Assembly: GCA_033557835.1 (NCBI GenBank) | Contig: JAWQRO010000329.1 | Span: forward strand, 1-42,834 | Source of the DNA: Helochares maculicollis | Lineage: Eukaryota > Arthropoda > Insecta > Coleoptera > Hydrophilidae | Length of the DNA: 42,834 nt | Direction of reading: 5' to 3' | Shown here: positions 32,160 to 42,834 of the stretch, one piece after another | Layout of the letters: the number at the start of each line of letters is the position of its first letter | How positions within the stretch are numbered: position 1 is the stretch's first letter | Position numbers and translations under genes: made by a program | Notes under the pieces: generated by a model | The model's database searches: none | The model's input: only the letters and a program-made list of their open reading frames with translations | What the model was told of the DNA's origin: nothing

Positions 32160-33520
32160 GAACTTTTAACTTCATATAATATTTAAAGCTTATTAATTAC
32201 GAACTCGCCACCCTCGCAAATACTCCTTGAAATAACGCCAAACTCAATTGCATTTTTTTTTACAAAATAAAAATATCCAATCGAAAAGCGGATGACGATA
32301 CAAATACATCAGGAAACAAGTACGCGAAAGTGGGCGCGACTGTATGTACCTAGACGAGAGTATTTGATGTTATACAATTAGGCGCGAAGCCAAAGAGGAT
32401 ATGGAGGCCCCGCCCCTATTGCTTCGATCTATGCGGATTCATAATTTAAATGACAATGCAACTGTAGATTTCTTATGCTATACGCGATACCTATCCATAT
32501 TTGTCCCATAGTAGAGAGCAAGTCAAGCAGATTTTCAAACGATGTAATATTAAATCAGAGCAATTTTCGATACGATGTGTCAATTTAGAAGGGAAAACTG
32601 AGGCGATAGAACAACTCTAATGCTCAAAAGTACTATCTTGCTCGGACAGCGTCTTAAATTAAATTAGATTGAAATTTTGTTCAAATAGTAAAAATTGTAA
32701 TTTGGCAAGGCAATGGCAAAAAGTTTTTACACACAATTGTTTACATACTCTTATCAAACAGTCTATATTAACTAATTTACAAATACGCTCTATCTGGTCT
32801 AATCATTTTAGATAAGTGCCAAACTTAAAAGAGCTAACTGTAAATATTTAATGGACTATAATCATTAATCATTAATAAACGTTGATGCACTAACTTATAA
32901 AATTGTCTTTATAGTATGTACTGAGACGCATTTGCAATTTATTTTGTACTTGTTCATTTCTTGGCCTTGGTGCCGATATTTTATGTATTTGTTTTTCTTA
33001 ATTTTTTCTCATTTTAATTTGTTATAATCCAGGTCGTGAGGTTTTATTGTCATGAAAAATTTGCTTCATTTATTATTGAACGATAAAAATAAATTTATCG
33101 TCAATCTTAAAATACGAATCGCTGTTTTAAAGTATCAAACTTATTACTCGTATCAACATCAATCATTTTCCGGTTTTTTGTCATGTGAACTGGCGACAAT
33201 AGAAATAGCAATTCCGCTAGATTAGTCAGTAAGTGAATCAAAACTTATCAATTAATGGAAATATTTCAGCTTTATTTAGCCACTGCAAATTTAACATGCG
33301 CCAAAATAGTGGAAACTGTTTGATTAACGTACTAAGAAATATATAATCAAAAATTATATCTAAATAATAAAATAGTATTTCTAAATGTAAGAGGAAACCT
33401 CTGAACAGAACGGCTAAATATCAAAATTTGCGCAATAGAGCAGTGGCAATCTTTGTGGATCCACGAACGCACATAACCCAGTAAATCAGAGAAAGCAGTC
33501 CATTTATGCAAATTGTCCCA
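32160..33520. other. Intergenic DNA, nothing recognised
   Basis: AT-rich; no frame, domain or repeat that I can support. Confidence 0.45.
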
Positions 33521-33524
33521 AATC

Positions 33525-33690
33525 AAATAAAGTCATACAAATCAAATAAAGCCGTGCAAATCAAATAAAGCAACCAAATGAAATAAAGCATCAAAATGAA
33601 ATTGCGTATCAAAATGAAATTGGGTATCAAAATGAAATAAGGAAACGAAATGAAATTAAGGCTCAGAATTAAATAAACAACAAAATGAAA
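33525..33690. repeat. Short tandem repeat around AAATGAAATAAAGCA
   Basis: Diverged copies of CAAAATGAAATTGGGTAT and AAATCAAATAAAGC-type units at 16-20-bp spacing. They make the minus strand open as an I/L/F-rich frame, which is a repeat artefact. Confidence 0.7.
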
Positions 33691-33869
33691 GAAAACGACC
33701 GAGCGAAGGAGGACGACAGCGACATCAGAGAATACGAACACATGCAGGAGAACAACGAAATCCTGGAAAGCGACCGCACGAAGGGAAGAGGCTGAATCGA
33801 GGATGTCGTCGAATAAATCGAATGGGTTGCCTAATCAAGGAGGCGCCCAGAATGAAGAAGGCTGTCGTA

Positions 33870-34090
33870 TGCATCAAGCAAACCGTTGAAACCGAGAAGC
33901 TCGTTCGAATCAAGGAGTTCGTGTGACTCGAGGAGCCCTTTTGAACCAAGGAGGCCGTGCGAAACGAGGAATTTGTATGTATCAAGGAGCCTGTGTGAAT
34001 TATGAGCCTTGAGCGTATCGAGGAGCCCCTGTGAATTAAGAAGCTGGAGTGTATCAAGGAGTCAAAGCGAATTGAGAAGGCAACATGAAT
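33870..34090. repeat. Degenerate 24-30-bp tandem repeat (AAGGAGCCTGTGTGAAT-type)
   Basis: Successive variants of ATCAAGGAGCCTGTGTGAAT recur about every 24-30 bp. They open the minus strand for 110 codons (33725-34057) as a Ser/His/Ile/Leu-rich repeat (SLIHTNSSFRT and similar). I regard that frame as a by-product. Confidence 0.65.
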
Positions 34091-34149
34091 TTACTAAGTA
34101 GCCTGCAACTAGAAATGCCATTTCCTCAATTAAACTAATGAAAATAAAA

Positions 34150-34480
34150 GGATCCTGAATCTGAGTAACAGCCAGGATCTCAGAGAAGTAGATTTCATTT
34201 AGGAAATAGTTTAAATTTGACCTAAAGCTAAAAAGTTAAGTAAACCTTAGCTGAATGTGAAAAATATATTGATTGTGGAAAATGAGTCTGTGATAAATAG
34301 TAAATCTTGGAAGTAGCAACAATGCAGAAAATAGCTTACTTCTAAGATGTTCTAAGAATACAGAAAGAATTGCGTGAATCTAAGAAATAGCTTAAGCAAC
34401 AGCTTAAAGATCAGCCCGGATATCTGAAGTTAGCACATCTATAAATGTTCTGTCATGTCCATAACTAGGAAATTTTAACT
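34150..34480. repeat. Degenerate short-period repeat (GAATCTAAGAAATAGCTTA-type)
   Basis: Loosely recurring variants of AATCTAAGAAATAGCTTAA, similar in wording to the stretch at 36830-37560. No ORF. Supported by eye only. Confidence 0.4.
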
Positions 34481-34628
34481 AGGCAAATTAATATTAAAAA
34501 ACATGGAGTGCCTTCACTCAACATTTCTGTACCCGTAAAAGCACCCGCGATTCTTAATAATTAAACAACAAAAACCTACGAACTTGCAAAACTAAAAATA
34601 TTTTTTTATAATTTACATACATACAATA

Positions 34629-35918
34629 GGTTAGTTGAAAAGTTCGCGGAGCGAAGAGTTTGATTCGTTGCTAGATCTACAATTTCGACTCCATTCAAGG
34701 TCACATGCTTCTAATGAACGCATCTGCAAATTTCAACGCGTTATGACTTGTCAGTGTGTTTTCATGACGCTTTGATGTTAGACGTGTCAACATAATTTAA
34801 TCATGGAAAAAATTGAACATCCTGCGGTAATAAAATTTTTAGTGAAAAGGGTTTAAGGGCGATGGAAGTTTATAGTGAAATGGTGAATGTGTTAGGGGAT
34901 GCTGCTCCATCTAAAACAATGGTCTGAAAGCGGGCATTAGAATTAAAACGTGGTCGCACAAGCCTAGAAGATGATCCTCGTTCAGGACGTCCGAAAAGTG
35001 TCACCACTGAAGAAACGATTGATACCATTCATGATACGTTTATGAATGACAGAAAGTTAACCTTGAGTGAGATTTCTGAGACCATAAATATTTCCACTGA
35101 GCGAGTACTTCATATTTTACAAGATGTGCTAGGCCTCAGAAAGCTTTGTGCACGATGGGTGCCGTATTTCTTAAATTGTAATCAAAAACGACTTCGAGTG
35201 AATCTTTCTGAGGAATATTTGGAGCTTTTTCAAAAAAATAAAAAAGATTTTTTTCGTCGTTTTGTCACTACGGATGAAATCTGGGTGTACCATTATGATC
35301 CCAAGCTGCGACAACAAACCCAAGACTGGACTGAGCCTGGTTGTTCAGCCCCAAAACAACCAAAATGGTCCAAGTTACCCAAAAAGGTTATGGCATCTGT
35401 TTTCTGGGATGCAAAGGGCATTTTGTTGATCGATTATCTTCAAACCGGTAAAACCATAGTAGGAGAGTATTATTTAGATCTGTTGCATGAGTTAAATACG
35501 AAAATTAAAGAAAAGAGACCTGGCGTGAAGAAGACAAAAATCCTTTTCCATCAAGATATCGCATCAGCACACAAATGTGTTCAAACAATGGCCAAATTGA
35601 ACGATTTACGGTATGAATTGATCATCATTGATCAAACATCCGCCTTACTCTCCCGATCTAACCCCTTTGGACTTCCATCTAGTTCCAAATTTTAAAAAAA
35701 TCAGTGGAAAGCGTTTTTCCTCAAATGAAGAAGTTATAGCGACTGTGAACCAATATTTTGACGAGCTTCCAGAAAACCATTTTAGAGATGGTATAACTGA
35801 ATTGGAAAATCGTTGGAGAAAATGTATCGAAGTTATGGGAGAATACACTGAAGACTAAACGTATTTTTTTTTAGTTTTGCCCTTTTTTATCCCCGCTCCG
35901 CGAACTTTTCAACTAACC
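34629..35918 (+). mobile_element. Mariner element, copy B (1290 bp, near full length)
   Basis: Flanked by TA at 34627-34628 and 35919-35920. Terminal inverted repeats begin GGTTAGTTGAAAAGTTCGCG and match perfectly over 25 bp. The length is right for a full-length mariner. It is the same family as copy A at 30255-31472, on the opposite strand. Perfect terminal repeats point to a fairly recent insertion. Confidence 0.94.
34803..35858 (+). pseudogene. Mariner copy B transposase, nearly complete but broken
   Basis: DD34D transposase with start at 34803, helix-turn-helix region, then the long open stretch 35042-35630 (LSEISETINISTERVLHILQ, WVPYFLNCNQKRLRVNL, FVTTDEIWVYHYDP with the first Asp, DWTEPGCSAPKQPKW, ILFHQDIASAHK with the second Asp). 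A 10-nt local duplication near 35622-35635 then shifts the frame; HPPYSPDLTPLDFHL with the third Asp continues in 35628-35858 to the stop after VMGEYTED. Other defects are the same early frame disruption as copy A (about 34858) and an in-frame TGA near 34925. All three catalytic Asp codons remain. It cannot make a full protein as it stands. Confidence 0.92.
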
Positions 35919-36139
35919 TAGTATAGTCAATCACAATAAGTTCATGATGGATTTTCGATTCTGTTTCAGTGCAAGTTTTTATTATAGCTTTAGGCAATAT
36001 TCCGTATCTGGTATTGACAAAAATAAAAATAGACATTTGGGTATTTTATGATTTAAGCGCTTGCAAAAGGTCCAATTTTAAAATGTAAATTCATAACTAC
36101 AATATGGGTCCAATTTGACAGCGTAAAGTCATAAATCTC

Positions 36140-36735
36140 AAGGTTGCATTTTTCATAATCGCAATACCTTGCTTTACTTCGTATAGTAATATGGGAATGT
36201 GAAAGCCAAATTTATGCAGGTAATGTCCCACTTCCTGTGCTCCAATTTACACAGAACTACAATTTTGCAATTTTTAGCATTTTTGTAGCAACTGTATTAA
36301 TTTTTTATTCCAAAGTCTACTAAATACCGAGTTGTCTAAAATGTAAAATAGCACTTCCGGCGCTCCGGTAAATGTTAAAAATTTGTACCTACCATTTTTG
36401 CGTCACATTTAACACGTACACAAAATTTCAACTTGATAGCTCTGTTTTAGCGACTAGTTAAATTGAAAAAAAAATGTATAAACTGTGTAGGTCAACAGGT
36501 ACTTTCGGACTTTCTTACTTTATCGTTTCACCTCAAACGGATTTACCGCTATGCTGTTAGCATACACACAGAAACACACATACAACTTGCCAAAAATGGT
36601 AAAAATGGGTTCAGGGGCACTCAAAACGTGGAGATCCCCCAAAATCTCGAGATGGAATTCTTCCTTGATTGCAATAACTTCCGTTTACTAAGCTTCGTAT
36701 AGCTTCATATAGTATATACGGAAATGTAAGAACAG
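36140..36735 (-). repeat. Dispersed repeat, minus-strand copy
   Basis: Read on the minus strand it matches the plus-strand DNA at 39060-39260: TTCCGTATATAC..AAGCTT, CTCGAGATTTTGGGGG, TGAACCCATTTTTACCATTT, TTGGCAAG, ATAGCGGTAAATC. A sub-block (GATTGCAATA..TTCGTATAG..TATGGGAATGTG) occurs twice, near 36160-36210 and 36650-36730. Family unknown; no transposase. Confidence 0.55.
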
Positions 36736-36829
36736 GTTAAATGTATAAATAAATAAACATTAATATTCGTTCAAAATAAAAATGTTTTTATTATAGTTCA
36801 AAATTGGTTTTCAGTATTTGAAACCTAGC

Positions 36830-37560
36830 AACCTTAAAAATAGCCCGTAACGAAAGGATTACAAATAAAATTGCTGGCGTTAAAGTAATTAGTCAATATA
36901 AGAGATGATAATGAAAAATAATGATTACTATTTCGTAGCAGCTCAAATGAATATAACAACAGGCTTGCATATAAGACCAACCTGAATATCAGAAATATCC
37001 GACATTTAACACATAGCTTGACTCTGGATAATCGTAAATATCTAGGAAATGTCCTGAGCCTAGGATATAGAATGAACGTATTAAATTTACCGTGCCTAGA
37101 AAATAATCTCATCTGGGCGAGGCAGCAGCACGAGTCTAACAAATAGCTTAAACCTATGAAAAAGTTTTAACTTAATAGTCTGAATCTATACTTCTAGAAA
37201 TGATCCTACAATTAAGATGGTGCATCTAAGAACAGGCTTGAAACCAACACATAGATTGAATCTAAGCAATCGAGGCTAAAATGTTTTAAGAATCTTAAAA
37301 TAGCCTAAATCTAGGAAGAGGCATAATTCTAACAAGTAACTTGCAGCAGGAGGCATTCTGAATCCAACAAGTGGCTTGGAGTTAGGAATGATCTTGAATC
37401 TAACAAATATCCCGAGCTTTAAAAATATCCACAATCTATTACTACGGCCGCAATCTAAGAAATAATCCCCATTTAAAAAGCAGCTCCTTTTAAGAAGGCA
37501 GCCTAAACGAAGGAGACCGCCTAAATCCCGAAGGACATTTGAATCAAAGCTTTCTGATTC
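36830..37560. repeat. Degenerate repeat of 24-32 bp (TCTAACAAATAGCTTGAA-type)
   Basis: Variants of GAATCTAACAAATAGCTTG, AATCTAGGAA and AAATGATC recur throughout. Two minus-strand frames cover it (36834-37142 and 37276-37563) and show Leu/Phe-rich repetitive sequence, which I take as repeat artefacts. Confidence 0.5.
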
Positions 37561-37569
37561 CATCCCTTA

Positions 37570-39050
37570 TAAGTCAAAAGTCAAGTAGCAATTTGTTCTC
37601 TTTTTATTAAGTTCTTTAAATCTGCTTTTCCTGAAGCTAAGATAGGTTTCATATTACGAAATTTAATATAGAAAATTGAATTTGCAAGTAGGTCATTCGG
37701 GTTTTCAGAAAACTTGAAATTTTATACGGTATTATTCATTTTACGACTGTGAAGGTTAATTAGTTGGGGTCTTTATGTAATTGGGGGTTCGTCGTTCGCC
37801 TAAATGCCCCCTTTCAAGAGCCTACGAGATTAGTTGAGTATTCCTAGCTTAATGTGGTTCTAAGAGGGTGTAAGTGGTACTATTACATAATAGGGAGGCT
37901 CTAATAATAATCGTAGGATTTCGCTAATTACGAGGCTAAATCGAGATGATAAAACAGAAGAACTAAAGGCGGCAATTTTTGTGATAAGGTTACGTTCACC
38001 CAAAGACACGAAATGCGAAATATAAAAAATTTGATACGAGTGGAAGTTGTGGGAGTTGTGCGTGGGCCGGCTGACATTTCGATATCAATTACAAATGAAA
38101 AAAGTTGAACAAATGAATTTTTTCGCTTTTAAAGCTTTGGATCGTCTCGGGCAAGCAATGCGGTGAATGCATCGGCGTCAGGGGTGGGATGTGTCAAAAA
38201 CAAGATAATGGCATTTGAAGTTGTAACATGTGAGAAATTACGTTAATAGAACGGGGATAATCAAATTGTGTGTTCCCGATATACCTATTTGCTTGATGAC
38301 AGGTAATGGAAATTTGCTTCGATGGAAATGAAAAACGAACGCGACGAGTGACGGTCATGGCCGGTTTTATACAAAACCATAGGCATCGGCTTGCCATCGG
38401 CATCGGCACTGTGTACAACGAAGTGAATTAATAAGATAATAGAGCAATTGATACGAGTAAATGTAATAAAATTAAAGTTCAAAAAGGCCGCGTCGCGTTG
38501 TAAATTGGGTTCGAGGATCAGGAACTGAGCCGCGATTTTATGTGGCTTAAAAGAAAACATTCCTTATTTTCGGACAAAACACTAATTAATATAAACTGGA
38601 TAAAGTCTTCATCACATTCCATTGAGGGTGAATAAACATTCCGGGTAGAAAGGTTTACATTGAAGCTACCTTATAAATAAGGGAGTTTATGAGATTCTCC
38701 CCTTTAATCTACGAGTGTATTTTCTTAGGCGCCAATTATATGCAAAAGGAAATAAGATTGTTTCCCGAGAAACCTTACAGACGAGCGATGGAATCCCGAT
38801 TATCTTAAACTAATCTTTGAAATGAGGTGTTGAGGGTATCGATCTTTTTCGACTGGTTTAATTATGCGAAATGCTGAGGATTGTTGTCTGCGTCAAAATC
38901 CTCGGGAGATGGAAGATGTTACATTTCCTTACGCTAACAAACTGGAATAGGGTTTGTGTCATTAAAGAAAGGGGCGGAGGCGTCATATGCATAATATGGA
39001 TTCTCTTTATTATTTCGAGCTTGGCTTTTAGCGGCAAATGCACTGTTTTT
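37570..39050. other. Intergenic DNA, nothing recognised
   Basis: Only short frames without domains. The 102-codon plus-strand frame starting at 38871 runs into the dispersed repeat at 39060 and is not credible as a gene. Confidence 0.45.
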
Positions 39051-39059
39051 GACGAACAC

Positions 39060-39870
39060 AGAACTTTCTCGTTTTACATTCCCATATTACAAACCATGTA
39101 TAGTATAGGGAGGTATTGCGAACATGAAAAATCCGACCTCGAGATTTTAACGGATCTTCAAGTTTTTTGGGGACCTTAAATCCATTTTGACCATTTTTGG
39201 CATATCTTTGTGCTTATATGTAAACACGATAGCGGTCAGATCAATTGCGGTTGACTGATGACCGGAATATCTGTTTACCAGAACAGTTTTGAATTTTTTT
39301 CAAGTAAACTAGCTCCTAAAATTGATTTAAAATGTGGTACACGTTATAGATGCAAGAAAAAAGTAGTAGATACAACATTTCAATAGGATTGGACTACCAG
39401 AAGTGCAATTCCTTATAGTTTTGTAAGTTTCGTATCAAGTAGGCCGTGGAACAACAAAATACACTAGTCTTGTATAAACGGCAAGACGCAACAATATGGC
39501 CAAAAAGTACATTCACCGGTCTTCAACATCATTTGTTGTATGATTTTATTCTACCTCTGGGATTTTTAATCCAAGTTTTGAGGGCTCCTGAACCCTATTT
39601 GACTCTTTTTGGCATGTCATTTCTGTGAATATATAAACATGATAGCAGCCAGACCGTTTGCGGCATACGACTATTATCGCGAAAACTTAAGTTTGTATCA
39701 ACTTTTAAGGCATGTAAGATTACAGGAAAGACCTGTTTAGTTTTGATATTTTTCAAGTAAACTAGACATTAAAATTTTGTACACACTGAAATGCTACGAA
39801 AAAAACGATAACAAAATACGTTTTTAACTTCAAAACATCCATATCAAGTAGACTTTGGAATAATAAAAAA
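39060..39870 (+). repeat. Dispersed repeat, two direct plus-strand copies
   Basis: Two copies about 410 bp apart share TTTTTGGCAT, TATATGTAAACACGATAGCGG/ATATAAACATGATAGCAGCC, TTTTTCAAGTAAACTAG, and ATATCAAGTAG-type blocks (39195-39435 and 39605-39855). The first copy extends further left and matches the minus-strand copy at 36140-36735. Confidence 0.6.
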
Positions 39871-39929
39871 ATACAAAAATGCTAAACATTGCAAAATCAA
39901 CTACACCAAGTAGGTTTGTATGAATTAAA

Positions 39930-41300
39930 AAGTGGGATTTCACCAGCACATATTTGGTTTTTTTGATTTTTATATTCCTTTGGATTGTAAAGTAAAATTG
40001 AAAGTCAATATAAGAATAAAATGAATTAAGAAAATGAAGTTATCTTCTAACAACTACAATAAGCACCTTTGTGTGAATTGAAAAAGTGGAATTTCACCAG
40101 CATATATTTGGTTTTTTACCCAATCTGATTTTGTTTATCCCTTTGGATTGTAAAGTAAAATCGAATTTCAGCATAAGAATACAATTAATCAAGAAAATGA
40201 AGTTATCTCCTAGCATCTGCAAAACGTGAAAGCTCCGCCTTCGGCGCAGCCGATTCGAGCTTCGCTCTCAATTAAAAACGTCGACCTAGGCTTCCGCTAT
40301 TAAAAATGTCGACTAAGACCTTTACTAGCGAAATTAGTAGTCCTACTTTTAAATCGCTTCAATACATATATAGAATGCTACTCAACTAAGTCTGGTTTTG
40401 TTTAATCTTTTAATTCATAAACTACAATCAAATCTCAACATAAGAATAAAATTAATCAAGAAAATGCAGTTATCTTCCAAAATGTAAATAAAAGTGTACG
40501 CTGCGCCTTCGGCGCAGACGATTCGAGCTTCCCTCTCAGTTTAGAGCCCCAACCTAGATTTCTAACATCTAGAAACATTCCGCTAGTAAAAATGCCAACT
40601 GAGACCTTCTACGCACAGCAGCAATTCATTTTACATCTGAGAGAGTAAAACCAGGAAAGAGGGGAAAACATGAAGAACAATTTGGAATATACAAAACATG
40701 AAGAAGGATTTAGAATACACAAAAAATTTAAATGTAAGAAAACATTTTTAAAAATATGAAGAAACATTTAAAGTTCGACAAAATTTAAACGCAGACAAAA
40801 GTTAGAACGTCAGAAGAAACTTAAAATGTAAATCAGATTTTATATATAAAGGAAACATTTAAACTTTAACAACTTCTTTCGATGTTAATTTGAAGTAGGC
40901 GTTTTGTACCTGGTCAGCTGTGCTTCCGGTGTAACCGATTTGAGCTTCGCTTCCAATTAAAAACCTCAATCTTCGTTTCTAATATACGGAAACAATTTAG
41001 TGTTAAAAGTAAGTTCAAAAGCAATAAGCTTTAAATTTTAAAATAAAAAAGAAAACATTTTATTAGTGTAAAGGAAAGTATTAGTCATAAAGTGGTACTC
41101 AACTGAGTTTGTCTGTTATTTTGGATCGTGAACTACAATCCAATCTCAGCAAAAGAATCTCCTAACATCGGCAAACTGTGTAATCTGCGCATTCGGCGCA
41201 GCTGACTTGAGCTTCGCTCTCAATTAAGAGCGTCAACCTAAGCTCCTGACATGCAGAAACATTCCGCTGCTAGAAGTGCCAACTAAGACCTTTTATTAAA
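39930..41300 (+). repeat. Repeat family with GC-rich hairpin, four to five direct copies
   Basis: Units of roughly 270-420 bp share, in order: AAGAATAAAATTAATCAAGA plus AAATGAAGTTATCTCC, a GC-rich hairpin, GATTCGAGCTTCGCTCTCAA, CGTCAACCTAGGCTTCC-type, AGAAACATTCCGCTA and ATGCCAACTAAGACCTT. Hairpins lie at 40234-40249, 40501-40517 (CTGCGCCTTCGGCGCAG, a 7-bp stem with 3-nt loop), about 40918-40935 (decayed) and 41185-41201. The first unit, near 39950, lacks the hairpin. No ORF. Confidence 0.75.
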
Positions 41301-41394
41301 TTAATGTAAAACAATTGTATCGGCAATAACATTGCTTTACGCCTTAATAAACAGTTATTTTGATATATAATAAAATGTGTTAATTGACGGTCTT

Positions 41395-41600
41395 ATAGCA
41401 GAATGTTTCTGGATGTTAGAAACTTAGGTTGACGCTAAGAGCAAAGGCTGAATCGGCTGCGCCGAAGCGCAGCTTACGCGTTTTTGCAGATGTTAGGACA
41501 TAACTTAATTTTCTTAATTGATTTTATTCTTATGTTGACCTTCGATTCTATTTCTCGCCTCAAAAGAATAAACAAAATCAGGCTGAGTTGAGTAGCGTAT
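41395..41600 (-). repeat. Inverted copy of the hairpin repeat family
   Basis: On the minus strand this stretch has the same modules in the same order: the TTGATT/AAGAAAATTAAGTTATG block, CATCTGCAAAAACGCGTAAG, hairpin CTGCGCTTCGGCGCAG at 41457-41472, GATTC..GC, GTCAACCTAAGTTTCTAACA, AGAAACATTCTGCTA. With the last direct copy (41100-41300) it makes a large imperfect palindrome centred near 41340. Confidence 0.8.
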
Positions 41601-41699
41601 CTGTTTCTGAAACGATTTTAAAGTACGGCCACTAATTTCGATAGCAATTTATTATTACGTCTTTCCGGAAATGTTGAGTGAAGACTCCACATGTATACT

Positions 41700-42330
41700 T
41701 TCTATTCCGTAATCTCAGAAATTTGATCCTGTAGCTTTGTAATAAACCTGAATTATACTAATTTAAAAATCGATACTTTAAATGCCTCAACTTGAATTCT
41801 TGATTTTAATCCTATTAACTGGATATTTTTTTAATAATTAATCCTAAATCTTGACTTTTGCTCTTGAAACTAGGGAGTTGTATATTTTACGTTGTTACCG
41901 GAATTTCTAATTTCGTATCGAGTTCTTTTGGGTTTGCAATCCGATCAATTTTAATACTGAATCTCGCATTTCGAATTCTAAAACTGTGCTTTTGATTTTG
42001 GAACCTTAAGATTGTAGTTTCTAGTTTTTGGTTTTGTGAGTCAGAAATCTCAAATTGCTAGTCTCAGTTCTTTAAATGCTTCGTTCTGAGTTTATAATTT
42101 TTATGCTGCAGTCTTAAATTCTAAATTCCGATAATTTAGATGTTTCGTACCAAATCTCTCATTTTTGATTCTGATTGAGTCAAAACAGTTTTTTTCGCCT
42201 AAGATAGTAATTGAATGTCTTGTTTTGATCGATACAAGCTTTCATTACCGATTCAAAATGTTCTAACGGATTTGGTGTTTAAGACTTACGAAAGATTTAT
42301 CTTAGTATCATTATGCAAGTTTACCCCAGT
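41700..42330. other. T-rich degenerate short repeats, no gene
   Basis: Loosely recurring TTTTGATTTTGGAATCT and AATTTCGAATTCTAAAA wording at 20-30-bp spacing. No open frame or recognisable element. Confidence 0.35.
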
Positions 42331-42761
42331 TTTTTTGACTTTTTTATGAGAACTCTTCATGATCCCTCAAATAGTAACATTTTTTGGTTTTCATTTGAAG
42401 CTCCGCATTTTTAGAATTAATCGAATCAACTGCGCCAGAGATAAAGAATGAATTATTTTTGTAAACACATTTATTAACTGCGTTTACACCAGTTATAAGT
42501 GTATGTTTGTTAGATTTTAAACGCTATAAGTCAATAGTTTTCGATAAGGCAGATTGTTTTAAAGATAAAAGTTTTATAGAAAATGAAACTCTTCTAACAG
42601 ATAAACGTCTAAACACACAACAGAGGTTTATAATGCACCTGATTTTTTTATTAGCGCGGACAAATCATTTCAAATTGAAACCTGAAATTTTAATCCTGAA
42701 ACTTTGATGGTTGAGCCCCTGAATGGAGTTAAAATTCCGCTTGTCTAATTTTTCTAGTGTT

Positions 42762-42762
<1 letters not shown>

Positions 42763-42820
<58 letters not shown>

Positions 42821-42834
42821 TACATAGATATATA
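42763..42834. repeat. (TA)n microsatellite at the window end
   Basis: An uninterrupted TA run of more than 50 bases from 42763, then GATACATAGATATATA to the window edge. Confidence 0.95.

Noticed and set aside
33523..34057. Two Ser/Ile/Phe-rich minus-strand frames (72 and 110 codons)
   Set aside because: They coincide with degenerate short tandem repeats and have no recognisable domain.
36834..37563. Minus-strand Leu/Phe-rich frames of 102 and 95 codons
   Set aside because: Produced by the short-period repeat underneath; wording repeats with the DNA unit.
38871..39179. 102-codon plus-strand frame with a hydrophobic segment
   Set aside because: Its second half is the dispersed repeat found also at 36.1-36.7 kb and 39.6 kb; no family match.

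Overview
The window is nuclear DNA from an insect. The reasons are an AT-rich background, spliced genes with GT/AG introns, an Endophilin-A gene whose protein looks insect-like, and many decayed mariner and non-LTR (LINE) elements. A beetle or similar holometabolous insect is plausible, but the order cannot be fixed from the sequence alone. There is nothing prokaryotic here: no operons, CRISPR arrays or phage, and no tRNA or rRNA that I could see.

The one convincing cellular gene is Endophilin-A, on the minus strand from the ATG at 15970 to the stop at 5811. I could join nine core coding exons and two in-frame cassette exons with consistent splice phases. The core product is 396 residues, and both cassettes together give 441. 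It has an N-terminal H0 helix and BAR domain and a C-terminal SH3 domain. One 60-nt cassette inserts 20 residues into the BAR domain. A small hairpin-forming MITE-like element lies 40 bp upstream of that cassette's 3' splice site. The 75-nt cassette lies in the proline-rich linker. The 4.1-kb last intron holds a nested pair of LINEs and another intron holds a dead mariner.

Layout: 1-510 mariner remnant; 705-2430 two LINE reverse-transcriptase remnants on the minus strand; 2431-5810 AT-rich DNA downstream of Endophilin-A; 5811-15995 Endophilin-A with intronic LINEs (6000-9950) and a mariner (12240-13165); 16000-25370 mostly unannotatable DNA with a LINE tail, a mariner remnant and two minisatellites (17-bp unit near 20.1 kb, 18-bp unit near 23.3 kb); 25370-27250 an array of about eight 206-226-bp units with a CpG-rich core; 28423-28705 a possible exon of an unrecognised gene; 29825-32150 an old mariner split by a younger mariner (30255-31472); 33530-34480 and 36830-37560 degenerate short-period repeats; 34629-35918 a second copy of the younger mariner with 25-bp perfect terminal inverted repeats and TA target sites; 36140-36720 and 39060-39870 a dispersed repeat in both orientations; 40000-41600 a repeat family carrying a GC-rich hairpin, with an inverted last copy; a (TA)n tract ends the window.

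I found no intact, undescribed system. The most interesting points are the Endophilin BAR-domain cassette exon beside a hairpin MITE, two nested transposon insertions, two mariner copies sharing the same frame disruption, and the unusual density of unrelated short-period tandem repeats.
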